From NCBI RefSeq assembly GCF_042651965.1, contig NZ_JBHSDY010000006.1, positions 186,001-250,000 on the forward strand: a stretch of 64,000 nt of DNA, in the 5' to 3' direction. This document shows, in pieces, positions 41,800 to 50,633 of this stretch (position 1 is the first letter of the stretch; every line of letters begins with the position of its first letter). Under the pieces are notes generated by a model. The model was given only the letters and a program-made list of their open reading frames with translations, had not been told where the DNA came from and did no database searches. The position numbers were made by a program, and so were the translations under genes. The stretch comes from Castellaniella hirudinis (GTDB lineage Bacteria; Pseudomonadota; Gammaproteobacteria; Burkholderiales; Burkholderiaceae_B).

Positions 41800-43083
41800 C
41801 TACGCCAAGTCCAGCAACCGTCCGGCATGGACGTTGTAGCGGTGCAAATAATCCACTGCCTCTGCAAGCTCCAACGGCGTCTCCATGACGGATTTCCTGG
41901 GAGGCGCCAGGCCATCCAGCCAATGGATTTCAGCCAGGGCTTCCGGGCTGGTGCCTGGTTTGAGTTCCTCGATCGGCGTCAACCCGGAATGATAAATCTC
42001 GCTGCGCGATCCCTTTCCGCACAGCGCGGCATGCTCATCCAATAACACACGGCGCTGACGGCTCATGCCATCCAGCAAGGGCTCAAGCACCTTACGATAA
42101 TTTTCCATCTCGCCGGGCTGGAAATCAGTGATCTGTTCGAGGTCCTTCATCGCCCAATAGGCCAAAGACTCCAGGTCAATATTCAATGACTTGATGAAAC
42201 CATCCGGAGCCACGGACCTGATGAGTTCCAAGTCCGCCGCAGTGTAATTATTATGCCCAATAGGAAAATTGGCAACCGGCAAACTCCGGGCATATTCATC
42301 AAAATCCAGGCCAAGGTCGTGGACGGCTCTTCGAGTGGCGGCAAACGATGTCCGCGTGCTTTCCCCATGGGACATTCCCGTCACATCATTGAGAAGCATC
42401 AGGCTTTTATTGATATCGACACAGCGGCCGCTCTCATTCAGTATGGCGGCCATGGATGTGAAATCCGGGCTCGTCGGCATAAATATGGAGCAATATTTTC
42501 TTCCAACTTCATCCAGCACACCAGATCGAACGAACCCGGTATATATTTTCCCGTAGTTGTTCCTCTGGAATTCATATCTGGAGAACACGGGAAAATCAAA
42601 AGCGAATCTTTTCTTCAATTCCTCTTTTGGATCATAGAAAAATGGATTTCCAGGCTTGACCTTTGGATGATATTGGCCAAAAAAAAGGCCGTTTCCAGCA
42701 TGCTTCGAGTCAAATATCTCGAATTGCCACGTCAGCACGTCCGGGGATTTCGATAAAATCTCCGCGGCCATGATCTCCAATGCATCCGGACGCAGAATAA
42801 ATTTTTCATTGAATATCGTGACATACTCACCCCGCGCACCCTCGATCGCAAAATTCCAATGATTCCACATATCCATAGGCTCAGGGGGACGAATGTAGCT
42901 GAATCGTCCATCCCTCAGGTAAGGCTGCACCACATTGGCGCACGAAACATGCAAGGGATTATCAGAAACAATCACCTCAAAATCAACGAATGTCTGCGCC
43001 TCAAGCGCCGTCAAAACCCGGTCCAGCAATAGCGGACGATCTCTTGTGGGTATGACGATGCTAAACAAAACGGGGGCGCTCAT
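41800..43083 (-). CDS. GT2-family glycosyltransferase
   Basis: 427 residues from the ATG at 43083, which has AAAGGA five bases upstream; the open frame continues upstream without support. FSIVIPTRDRPLLLDRVL opens a GT-A domain, VIVSDNPLHVSCANVV follows, and the usual DxD is replaced by a FNEKFI-type segment after GARGEYVTIF, so the metal site may be altered. The C-terminal 180 residues are helical with no recognised domain. Codon use is more AT-rich than the chromosome average. Sugar and acceptor unknown. Confidence 0.75.
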   Translation of the reverse strand: MSAPVLFSIVIPTRDRPLLLDRVLTALEAQTFVDFEVIVSDNPLHVSCANVVQPYLRDGRFSYIRPPEPMDMWNHWNFAIEGARGEYVTIFNEKFILRPDALEIMAAEILSKSPDVLTWQFEIFDSKHAGNGLFFGQYHPKVKPGNPFFYDPKEELKKRFAFDFPVFSRYEFQRNNYGKIYTGFVRSGVLDEVGRKYCSIFMPTSPDFTSMAAILNESGRCVDINKSLMLLNDVTGMSHGESTRTSFAATRRAVHDLGLDFDEYARSLPVANFPIGHNNYTAADLELIRSVAPDGFIKSLNIDLESLAYWAMKDLEQITDFQPGEMENYRKVLEPLLDGMSRQRRVLLDEHAALCGKGSRSEIYHSGLTPIEELKPGTSPEALAEIHWLDGLAPPRKSVMETPLELAEAVDYLHRYNVHAGRLLDLA

Positions 43084-43102
43084 GGAAATCCTTTCTTTCA
43101 TA

Positions 43103-43705
43103 TCAGCGAAATTCGATCTTCCGCAAGTCCATCGCCATGACCCATACATCCCGGCCTGCCGAATAATTCTTTAATACATCAATCTTGCGTAGCCCGCAGC
43201 GCTTATGCAGAAACAGGGCTGGAATATTGTCTGCCAGCACGCGCGCGCGCGCCTCTTCGAACCCAAGCGACTGACGGCTCAAGCCGAGCATCCGCATCTG
43301 CAGCTTGTAGTACATATCCGGCACAACATCCCGTACACCCAGGATGCCGCTATCAAGTTCCACGATTTTTTGATTCCACCGCTTCAGGCCATACTGCGCC
43401 ACTGGTCTCATCTCCAAATCATGTGCAATGAAAAAGAGACGATCCACAGAACTCGCCAGGCTCCGGAGCCAATGCACGGTCGACTCAGGCGTGACTTCCC
43501 GCGTCTCGAAGAAGCACGACCGATTCTGATTGCGCCACGAGGACAGGGTTTTGACCAATGGGGAAGAAGAATCAAGATTCAAAGCCATTTCCGGCATGAT
43601 GGGACGGACAGATGCCACTTCACGGCCATCGTCAGCCTTGATCGAGCCATCCCATCGAGCGCCGAGCAGTTTGCCCAGCAAGGACGGGGATTCTTCCGTT
43701 TTCAT
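43103..43705 (-). CDS. GNAT-like N-acetyltransferase
   Basis: 200 residues. The core (about 55-195) has the layout of a RimJ/RimL-type GNAT: SSWRNQNRSCFFETREVTPE, DRLFFIAHD, a divergent acetyl-CoA loop, RVLADNIPALFLHKRCGLRK at the end. The N-terminal 40 residues are not part of the domain. In sugar gene clusters such enzymes acetylate amino sugars, and an aminotransferase is encoded in the same operon, so that is the likely role. ATG at 43705 chosen over a GTG one codon earlier; AGAAGG precedes it. Confidence 0.65.
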   Translation of the reverse strand: MKTEESPSLLGKLLGARWDGSIKADDGREVASVRPIMPEMALNLDSSSPLVKTLSSWRNQNRSCFFETREVTPESTVHWLRSLASSVDRLFFIAHDLEMRPVAQYGLKRWNQKIVELDSGILGVRDVVPDMYYKLQMRMLGLSRQSLGFEEARARVLADNIPALFLHKRCGLRKIDVLKNYSAGRDVWVMAMDLRKIEFR

Positions 43706-43708
43706 CAC

Positions 43709-44383
43709 CTAACCTTCTGCGGACCGCTCATAGACCAGGAATGCCTTGCCCCATCCACGGAAAGTGCCCCACTCCGTCACCCCCCAGCGCGAATGGGACA
43801 ACCACTCTTCGAAAGCACGCCGCTGACCATGCCTGGGCGAGCCACGGTAGCAGAAATAATCATCCAGCAACAGCCACGTCCCCTCCACCAGCAGCGGCTC
43901 GATGAAATCAAACACCACCTTCGAAGAAGAGTAGAGATCGCAATCCACCATGCAGACGTGGCAGGGGCCAAGCGCCGCCAGAGCCTGGCGGTCGATCTTG
44001 GGGAGGGTATCCTCATAGAAACCTTCGTGCAGCGTCAGCTTCTCTTTCGGAATTCCCTTGGCCACCAGATGATTGAACACCTGCTGGCGGGTTCCTCCCC
44101 TGACCGTGCCCTCAGCCCAATTAGGCATCAGACCGGCAGATGCCTGATCATTGGTATCGAGCCTGGGCAATCCGGCAAAGGAATCAAAACCTACGTAGTG
44201 GTCGATGAAACCACGCAAGGCTGCATGGGCATCCCACATCGAGTCGCCATTGAACACACCAAACTCAAGATATGTCCCGGCTGAAACACCGCTATGATAA
44301 AGGTGCTCCCGAATAAAGCGGAGCAGGTTCAGCCGGCTGAGCACGTCGCCATGCTGCGTCGGTTCGTAATATGAATGGCTCAT
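43709..44383 (-). CDS. TylF/macrocin-type O-methyltransferase
   Basis: 224 residues. Motif I is YLEFGVFNGDSMWDAHAAL, followed by HYVGFDSFAGLPR, CHVCMVDCDLYSSSKVVFDF and GTWLLLDDYFCYRG, in the order typical of TylF-like, metal-dependent sugar O-methyltransferases. It starts within a run of tightly spaced minus-strand genes and ends 4 bp before the GNAT gene's start. It probably methylates a hydroxyl of one of the glycan sugars. Confidence 0.83.
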   Translation of the reverse strand: MSHSYYEPTQHGDVLSRLNLLRFIREHLYHSGVSAGTYLEFGVFNGDSMWDAHAALRGFIDHYVGFDSFAGLPRLDTNDQASAGLMPNWAEGTVRGGTRQQVFNHLVAKGIPKEKLTLHEGFYEDTLPKIDRQALAALGPCHVCMVDCDLYSSSKVVFDFIEPLLVEGTWLLLDDYFCYRGSPRHGQRRAFEEWLSHSRWGVTEWGTFRGWGKAFLVYERSAEG

Positions 44384-44404
44384 GATCTGATCCCACGTAG
44401 ACTA

Positions 44405-45304
44405 TCAATTTCGGTGCTCAAGAATGGCGGCCAATGCGCGCGGCCGATAACGCGCGCCCGAACGTCTGGGGCCATCGCAAACCAGTTCCACGACTCGCAA
44501 GCCTGCGTCGGCCGCCATGGTCAGCACCTCCGCTTCCGTGCGGAATTCGTAGACATGATCCTTCTGCGCCGACTCCAGCGCCGTGCTGAAGAAACAGATT
44601 CCTTCGGGTGCAAGATGGTGGGCGATTGTACGAAACAGGCGCTCGGGCTCGTGCAGATGCTCTGCCAGCATGGCGGCCAGCACACCCGTATAACGTCCGG
44701 GCGCGCCGGCCTGCTGCAGATCCAGCGCGTCCATCACTTTCAACGTCGAGCGGGTTTCATGACCCGAAGCCTGCCGCAGACGCAAGGCGATATCGATGGC
44801 CGCAGGACTTAGATCCACACCATCCACACGCAAATCCTTGCGCTCCTCGATCGCCAGCAGGCCCAGGGCACCATGCCCGCAGGCCAGTTCAAGGATCGCC
44901 GCTTGCTCAGGCAATTGCCGTATGAACCGATCACGCAGGAATGCGATATGACGCACCATGGACGGCCAGTACGGATAAATCAGGACCGCAGCCCACATGT
45001 AAGGGATCATGTAGTCGGGATTATCGTAGACCGCCTGAACGACCTCTTCATGTGAACTTGACGAAAACTCACCGGAAGACTCATACGCCAGTTGAAGACG
45101 ATTGACCTCCATGGCGTAGCGCGCATAGCCCCTGGCGGCCAGATCGAATGCGTCAACACCGAAGGCCGACTCAGTCCAGCGAGCCAGGGGATCGAGCAGC
45201 CAATAGCAGTCGTCCGGTGCGCCATCAACTGTTCTCTTGACCGCTGGATATAGCAGCTTTGCCTTGCGCTGCAGCGCGTCCAGAAATTTGTCGCCATCAT
45301 GCAT
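44405..45304 (-). CDS. Class I SAM-dependent methyltransferase
   Basis: 299 residues. The N-terminal ~130 residues are helical and unassigned; the SAM domain starts at ILELACGHGALGLLAIEE (motif I, about residue 138), with VDGVDLSPAAIDIALRLR and VLAAMLAEHLHEPERL following. The gene overlaps the LuxC-like reductase stop by 8 bp, so translation is coupled. The target is unknown; sugar or lipid intermediates are both possible given its position between the acyl genes and the sugar methyltransferase. Confidence 0.78.
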   Translation of the reverse strand: MHDGDKFLDALQRKAKLLYPAVKRTVDGAPDDCYWLLDPLARWTESAFGVDAFDLAARGYARYAMEVNRLQLAYESSGEFSSSSHEEVVQAVYDNPDYMIPYMWAAVLIYPYWPSMVRHIAFLRDRFIRQLPEQAAILELACGHGALGLLAIEERKDLRVDGVDLSPAAIDIALRLRQASGHETRSTLKVMDALDLQQAGAPGRYTGVLAAMLAEHLHEPERLFRTIAHHLAPEGICFFSTALESAQKDHVYEFRTEAEVLTMAADAGLRVVELVCDGPRRSGARYRPRALAAILEHRN

Positions 45305-46601
45305 CGGCGGACCTCTCTATGGGTGTTGATATGAAATGAACCCGGCGGCACAAAGGGCGCACAAGGTCGTGGCCGTCCCAGGGGGTATTGAACACGTGCA
45401 TCATCCCCAGGCGGACAACGCGATCCACTCCCTGATGCTGTGCAGTTCGGGCAACCCGCTGCTCCAGATCATGATCACGTATCCACAAGCCCAGCGTTTG
45501 CACGGAACTGTCCATTCTGGCGGCAATGGCTTCAAGATCGCCGGTCGATACGACGTTCAGCGTCTTGCCCTGGAACAGTTTCGGTTCGCGATTCATCCTG
45601 CCTCCGTGAAGAATCGACCATGCAGGGCCTTCGGAAGCAATCACCCGAGCTTGCCGATCATCCAGGAGCCAATCCGCGCGGGCCTTTGCAATATCGACGC
45701 TTGTGCGCGCGCTCAATTCATGGCGTGGATGAGCGCGCTGCTCTTCATCGAATGCCTGCGCCAGCATTTGTAAAAACACATCCTCCGCTTCATCGGCTGC
45801 TGGAGTCGAAGCGGCGACCTGCACATACAGGGCCAGAGGCGATGAACAGGCCTCCTGGTCGAATTGCCAGGTTTCCCGCGCAATGCGTCGGCATAATTTC
45901 TTCAATTCGCCAGCCTGCGTCATCAGATGCCCGTCAAGCAATACCAGGGCGGCCGATGTCCGGGGGCCGAATACCTGAATCCTGGCCCAATGGGGAAAAG
46001 ACAAGCCGCGCACCTGGGTGACCGCCTCGCGCCCGCCCCACACCATGGCGGCATCGCTACGGCCGGCGCACACCTCAGCCAGGTCCCGACGGTCGCTGGG
46101 AAATGCCAGGAAGAGGACCCGCTCGAATACATCCATCATGCCGGGAGGGGCGCACTCAAGCATCTTGCGCATCAACGTCACCAGGCCTGCAGGCACTCTC
46201 ACGATGTTGCGATTGCCCGAGAGCAAGCCGCTGGTCAACGACAACAACGGCTGGATCGGCACATTGGCCGCAGGCCAATGCAGGACCGTGCCCACCGCCG
46301 CCCAGCCTCGCTCGCTCAATACGGGCGCGCAATCCAGGGGGCCCTGCTGCGCATCAGCGCCAAACTCATGGCGCAACACGCCTTTGAGCTGCGAGGCGCG
46401 CCACCAAGTCTTGAGAAAAGGCAGACCCGTCTCGCCGCCAAGCTCGGGGCCGAGCGCCTGCGCCCAGTCAGCCAGGCCCGCGATGATCGAATCGAGCGTA
46501 TCGGCACGCAACGGCAGAGGTCTGGCCAGAAAGTCATTCAGGTAATGCGCCAGGTCATCGACCTGTCCCACGCTGACCAGGCTCCCTTGCCAATCTTTCA
46601 T
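45297..46601 (-). CDS. LuxC-like acyl-CoA/acyl-protein reductase
   Basis: 434 residues from the ATG at 46601 with a perfect AGGAGG upstream. An aldehyde-dehydrogenase-like fold is indicated by VLHWPAANVPIQPLLSLTSG, SGNRNIVRVPAG and the nucleophile Cys in FDQEACSSPLAL (about residue 270). LuxC reduces an acyl group carried on LuxE or CoA to the aldehyde with NADPH. The LuxE-like partner is encoded directly upstream (4-bp overlap). There are no luxAB luciferase genes here, so the aldehyde or a product of it must serve glycan synthesis. Confidence 0.85.
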   Translation of the reverse strand: MKDWQGSLVSVGQVDDLAHYLNDFLARPLPLRADTLDSIIAGLADWAQALGPELGGETGLPFLKTWWRASQLKGVLRHEFGADAQQGPLDCAPVLSERGWAAVGTVLHWPAANVPIQPLLSLTSGLLSGNRNIVRVPAGLVTLMRKMLECAPPGMMDVFERVLFLAFPSDRRDLAEVCAGRSDAAMVWGGREAVTQVRGLSFPHWARIQVFGPRTSAALVLLDGHLMTQAGELKKLCRRIARETWQFDQEACSSPLALYVQVAASTPAADEAEDVFLQMLAQAFDEEQRAHPRHELSARTSVDIAKARADWLLDDRQARVIASEGPAWSILHGGRMNREPKLFQGKTLNVVSTGDLEAIAARMDSSVQTLGLWIRDHDLEQRVARTAQHQGVDRVVRLGMMHVFNTPWDGHDLVRPLCRRVHFISTPIERSADA

Positions 46602-47746
46602 GCCCGCCTCCTGTGCTGCACATCGCTGCAGCCACGCACCTCGGCCTTGGGCACTCTGCCGGCAAAGCGAAAAGCGATGCCCCGCCTGCCGCATGTGCAG
46701 CCATCCTCATGCACCACGAGCGCCATATCCTCAGTCAGCAGAGACTGCCCAGGGAACGAGGGTGAGAGGGCGCTCAAGACCTGAATGATGCCTGTTTGGC
46801 CCGCCGCGCATGGCGCCCAACTCAAAGGATCGCGCACAATGACCTCGGCGAACCGCGGCGCATGCTTATTGCCCTGGGCACAGTCTGGATAGATCACCCC
46901 AAGCTGTTCGACCATGCCGTAATAATCCAGCACAGCATCCGCCTCGGCCCCCAGGCTCGCACTGATCCGGCTGTTGAACAACGGCTTATCGATCGCCAAC
47001 TGCTGCAGCCGCTTCCATCCCCCGCTATGCAGGATGGAGGCCTTAGGCAGCAAGGGATGGCCAAGTTCATCGGCCAGACGCTTCAGGGATTCCGCACTAG
47101 CCCGCAATCCAGCGCCCAGGTGCAGATACAGCATGTAGGTAAACCCATATACGACGACATCATCGTCATGATGTTTACGGAAAAACCCCCCAATCCCCTC
47201 GATATCCAGCACCAGACCATCAGGATCGGCCCATTCCCGCTCTTCGTCCCGTGCCGGACGCAGCGCATAGCACACCTCGGTGGCGAAGGCCATCAATCCC
47301 TGGACAGCAGCACCGCGCGCGCTGGCCGCCCCACCCGCCCCGGGAGCCCGATCAATGACCAGGTAGGGCCTGCGGCGCGATCCGATAAAGTCAGCCAGAA
47401 TCGCGGTCACCCCGCGAGTCATCAGCTTTGCAGTATGCCGATCAATCGCAATCCGGCTGGGTTGCTGACCAGTCGTAGCGGAGGAGTTCAACACTCGATA
47501 GGTTTGTTCGCCATCCAGAAAACTCAACGGCTCGGCGCGCTTGAAAACAGAGACCGGCATGAACGGCAGGTCCTCCAGCGCCTGGACGTCACTCAGCGTC
47601 TGTCGCTGTCCCGCCAGGAATCGTTTGAAGGGTTCGCAAACCTGTGCCCCACGCTCCATCTGCTCACGCAACACCTCAAGCAGCCTCGCCCGCCGCGCCG
47701 CTGGAGCTTCGGCATACAACAAGGGGGCAAACCAGTCCGCGCTCAT
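46598..47746 (-). CDS. LuxE-like acyl-protein synthetase
   Basis: 382 residues from the ATG at 47746, which overlaps the preceding stop. LuxE family signatures: FMPVSVFKRAEPLSF, NSSATTGQQPSRIAIDRHT (P-loop-like Ser/Thr-rich activation segment, about residue 90), YGMVEQLGVIYPDC, and a Cys-rich end ALVVHEDGCTCGRRG. LuxE activates a fatty acid as acyl-AMP and holds it as a thioester for LuxC. The DNA frame is open further upstream, but that part lies inside the next gene. Confidence 0.87.
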   Translation of the reverse strand: MSADWFAPLLYAEAPAARRARLLEVLREQMERGAQVCEPFKRFLAGQRQTLSDVQALEDLPFMPVSVFKRAEPLSFLDGEQTYRVLNSSATTGQQPSRIAIDRHTAKLMTRGVTAILADFIGSRRRPYLVIDRAPGAGGAASARGAAVQGLMAFATEVCYALRPARDEEREWADPDGLVLDIEGIGGFFRKHHDDDVVVYGFTYMLYLHLGAGLRASAESLKRLADELGHPLLPKASILHSGGWKRLQQLAIDKPLFNSRISASLGAEADAVLDYYGMVEQLGVIYPDCAQGNKHAPRFAEVIVRDPLSWAPCAAGQTGIIQVLSALSPSFPGQSLLTEDMALVVHEDGCTCGRRGIAFRFAGRVPKAEVRGCSDVQHRRRA

Positions 47747-49263
47747 TGCCCGCCCCATTGACCGTTCAACAGATGCTGGCACTGTCGCCGATCGACCTTG
47801 CCATTCGACGTAAGCGGCAAGGGGCCGCACAGCACAGGCCCGAGATCCCAGTGCTTCGGCACAATGGACTGAATCTGCTCGACCCAATGCGCCCTCAGAT
47901 CACCCGCTTCGCGCACATCGGTCATCTCGATATTCAGGTAAAGCCCTATGATTTCACCCAGCGCCTCGTCAGAGACCGGACAGGCACAGCTCTGGACCGA
48001 AAACCGTTCCCAAATCAGCTCCTCGATCTCCTGACTACCCACCCGGCGTCCCCTGATCTTGATAAAGCCCGCCGCACGTCCGGTGATGCAGAGCCGCCCG
48101 TCATCAAGCAGGTAGCCCACATCACCTGTATTCAACCAGCCGTCTACAAAACGCTGTTCTTGCCGCTGTCCGTCATACAGGTATCCCGCACTCACCGACT
48201 CTCCCCATACCCAAACCGCTCCCTCCCGGCCAACCCCGCAAGGGAGCCCTGTATCCGCTCGGCGAATCTCCACTCGCAGGCTGGCGAGAGGGTAGCCTAC
48301 GCATCCTTGCGGGTAGTCTCCATCCACGGTAAAGGCCGCGATACGCGAGGTGGCCTCGGTTTGCCCATACATGACCATGAATGCGGCATCCGGATGAGCT
48401 TCGCGAAATGCGTGCACCACGGATGCGGCCAGATACCCTCCCGCCTGCAACCACCGCCTGAGCGTCTGGAAGGAGCGCTCCAGCACCCGGCTATGATGCT
48501 GGAGGAACGTATAGGAAGTCGGCACACCGGCAAAACTGGTGCAGCCATACTGATTGAGGGCATCCAGGATTTTCTCGGCGAACATCAACCGATCATCGAC
48601 CACGACGCTGCCCCCCGCCCATAAATGGGTATGCAGGACACTGGCACCAAAACAATAGTTCAAGGGCAGGCACAATAGTGCGCGATCCTGGTCACCCAAC
48701 CCCTGCGAAGCAATGATGTCGCGCGTATTCGCCACCAGGTTCTGGTCCGTGATCTTGACGATTGCGGGCTGTCCTGTAGAGCCGGACGTCGGCGCAAGCA
48801 GACGGACAGGCTGGAAGCCCGGACGCTTGCCCGCATGCCCCTCAAAATCCTCGTCAATATCCGTTGTAAAAGACGCCCCTCGAACTACGGCTGCCGTCTC
48901 ACCGCCCATCCAGCTTTCATCTTTCAGCCGCGCAGGCAACCAGCACAGGGCGGGCTGTACATGCGCAATCAGCCCAGGCGCCTTGCGCGCCCATTCCTTG
49001 GCATCCAAGGTCAGCACAGTACGCCCGGAAGCCAGCGCACCGAGATAGGCCAGGACTGACTCCAGCGTCAGCTCCAGCGCGAGAAAGACCGGCCCGGCAC
49101 CACCGGCCTCCTGTGCCTTCCTGGCAAACGCCATTGCCCACGAATCGACCGCAGCCCGGAGCTCCGCCCCCCCGATCCGCGCGCCCGTGCGCCCTTCTAT
49201 CACGTCTCCTTTGATACGCGATAGCAAGGCCTGGCCAAAACCGGGCTCCCGGATGGCGAGCAT
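47743..49263 (-). CDS. AMP-dependent acyl/amino-acid ligase (ANL superfamily)
   Basis: 506 residues from the ATG at 49263, which overlaps the ACP stop by one base (TGATG). Adenylation-domain cores: LLAPTSGSTGQPAIVKIT (A3, about residue 155), MVMYGQTEATSRIAAF (A5, about 280), GWLNTGDVGYLLDDGRLC (A7, about 370), ITGRAAGFIKIRGRRVG (A8), and a final Lys in PLPLTSNGKVDRR (A10). Such enzymes load a carboxylic acid onto the ACP encoded immediately upstream. The substrate acid is not readable from sequence. Confidence 0.9.
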   Translation of the reverse strand: MLAIREPGFGQALLSRIKGDVIEGRTGARIGGAELRAAVDSWAMAFARKAQEAGGAGPVFLALELTLESVLAYLGALASGRTVLTLDAKEWARKAPGLIAHVQPALCWLPARLKDESWMGGETAAVVRGASFTTDIDEDFEGHAGKRPGFQPVRLLAPTSGSTGQPAIVKITDQNLVANTRDIIASQGLGDQDRALLCLPLNYCFGASVLHTHLWAGGSVVVDDRLMFAEKILDALNQYGCTSFAGVPTSYTFLQHHSRVLERSFQTLRRWLQAGGYLAASVVHAFREAHPDAAFMVMYGQTEATSRIAAFTVDGDYPQGCVGYPLASLRVEIRRADTGLPCGVGREGAVWVWGESVSAGYLYDGQRQEQRFVDGWLNTGDVGYLLDDGRLCITGRAAGFIKIRGRRVGSQEIEELIWERFSVQSCACPVSDEALGEIIGLYLNIEMTDVREAGDLRAHWVEQIQSIVPKHWDLGPVLCGPLPLTSNGKVDRRQCQHLLNGQWGGQ

Positions 49264-49502
49264 CAAAGGCCCTTGGCCTCGAGCACCCGTACGATAGAGG
49301 CTACATCCTCCATCTCCATGACTTCGTCTACCTCCAGGCTCACTGAAAAGATTTTCTCCAGTTCGGCCACCAATTGGACATGCCCCATGGAGTCCCACCC
49401 TGCAATATCGCCTGGCTCGCTTTGCATGGAAATGCTGGCCGGATCCGTATTGAAAGCCGCCGCGAAAGCCCGACGAACCTCATTGAACAATTTATCTTCC
49501 AT
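49263..49502 (-). CDS. Acyl carrier protein
   Basis: 79 residues, acidic. The phosphopantetheine attachment site is Ser in GWDSMGHVQLV (residue 38), followed by the helix III pattern of ACPs. It is a dedicated carrier, separate from the fatty-acid acpP, encoded next to its ligase and 12 bp after the stop of an aminotransferase gene. Expected to deliver the activated acid to the LuxE/LuxC pair or to an acyltransferase on an amino sugar. Confidence 0.9.
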   Translation of the reverse strand: MEDKLFNEVRRAFAAAFNTDPASISMQSEPGDIAGWDSMGHVQLVAELEKIFSVSLEVDEVMEMEDVASIVRVLEAKGL

Positions 49503-49514
49503 ATAAATTCCAAA

Positions 49515-50633
49515 TCACATATAAGGCTTGGGAAGGCATGTCATCAAAACACCGATGACTCTCTGAATTTCGCCCTCATGCATGTCATGATAACTGGGCA
49601 AATTGATCGCTCGTCCTGGAATCGACCAGGCATTGACGTTATCGCGCACCGGCTCGAACATGTCCATCCCCGAAAGCGGCCAGAAAAACACCCGGGCATC
49701 CACGTTTTCGGCCGCCAGGGCCGTCTGCAACGTCTCCCGGGTCATCCCCATGCGTTCATCGAAGACGACTGTCGGCATCCAGGCGCCGTTGATCGTGCCG
49801 GGAGGTTCCGGGTTCATCAATACTCCATCAATGCCTGCCAGAGCTTCGCGGTAGGCCGCCAGGATTGCCCGCTTGCGCCCGATCAGATCATCGATCCGCT
49901 CCATCTGGGCGCAGCCGATCGCCGCCTGGATGTTGGACAGCTTGTACTTGTATCCCACCGCATCCGGCCAGAACTGCTTCGTCTGCCCCCTGGCACGGCC
50001 ATGATTGCTCAGCGTCAGGACGCGTTCGTACAAATCCGCATCCTGGGTGACGAACATGCCGCCTTCGCCTGTCGTCATGGTTTTGGAACCATGGAAGGAG
50101 AACGAGGCGAAAGCCCCCATCGTGCCGGCCCGCTTGCCGTGATAGACCGAGCCGATCGCCTCGGCCGCATCCTCAATGACAGGAATGCCGTGACGCTCAC
50201 CAATTGCCAGCAAGGCATCCATGTCGCACAGATTGCCATACAGGTGCACCGCCACGATGGCCTTCGTGCGCGGCGTGATGGCCGCCTCGACCTTGGCCGG
50301 ATCCAGGCACCAGGTGTCGGGCAGGATGTCCACGAAGACCGGCGCGGCACCCAGATGCACGATGGGCGAGGCGGTGGCGATCCAGTTGGTATCGGCCATG
50401 ATGACTTCATCACCCGGCCCGATGCCCAGCGCCGCCATCCCCAGGTGCAGCGCTCCCGTGCAACTTGACGTGGCAATGGCATGCTCGGCGCCCAGATGCG
50501 CCTTGAACGCCTGCTCGAACCGACCGATGTATTCGTAGCATCGATCGCCCCAGCCGTTGGCCGCCGCATCGGTGGCGTAGCGCACCTCCAGCTCGGTGAT
50601 CGACGGCTTGGTGTAGTGGATACGGGATTTCAC
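49515..50633 (-). CDS. DegT-family nucleotide-sugar aminotransferase (perosamine-synthase-like)
   Basis: 372 residues starting at a GTG (50633) that overlaps the previous stop (GTGA), with GGAG upstream. Motifs: IATSSCTGALHLGMAAL (PLP phosphate), IEDAAEAIGSVYHGKRAG (Asp for the ring), PLP Lys in FSFHGSKTMTTGEGG (about residue 187), and a C-terminal GYKYKLSNIQAAIG. This set is typical of 4-aminotransferases acting on 4-keto-6-deoxy sugars. In this operon the natural substrate would be a CDP-4-keto-6-deoxy sugar. The open frame upstream of the GTG is a shadow of the next gene. Confidence 0.87.
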   Translation of the reverse strand: MKSRIHYTKPSITELEVRYATDAAANGWGDRCYEYIGRFEQAFKAHLGAEHAIATSSCTGALHLGMAALGIGPGDEVIMADTNWIATASPIVHLGAAPVFVDILPDTWCLDPAKVEAAITPRTKAIVAVHLYGNLCDMDALLAIGERHGIPVIEDAAEAIGSVYHGKRAGTMGAFASFSFHGSKTMTTGEGGMFVTQDADLYERVLTLSNHGRARGQTKQFWPDAVGYKYKLSNIQAAIGCAQMERIDDLIGRKRAILAAYREALAGIDGVLMNPEPPGTINGAWMPTVVFDERMGMTRETLQTALAAENVDARVFFWPLSGMDMFEPVRDNVNAWSIPGRAINLPSYHDMHEGEIQRVIGVLMTCLPKPYM

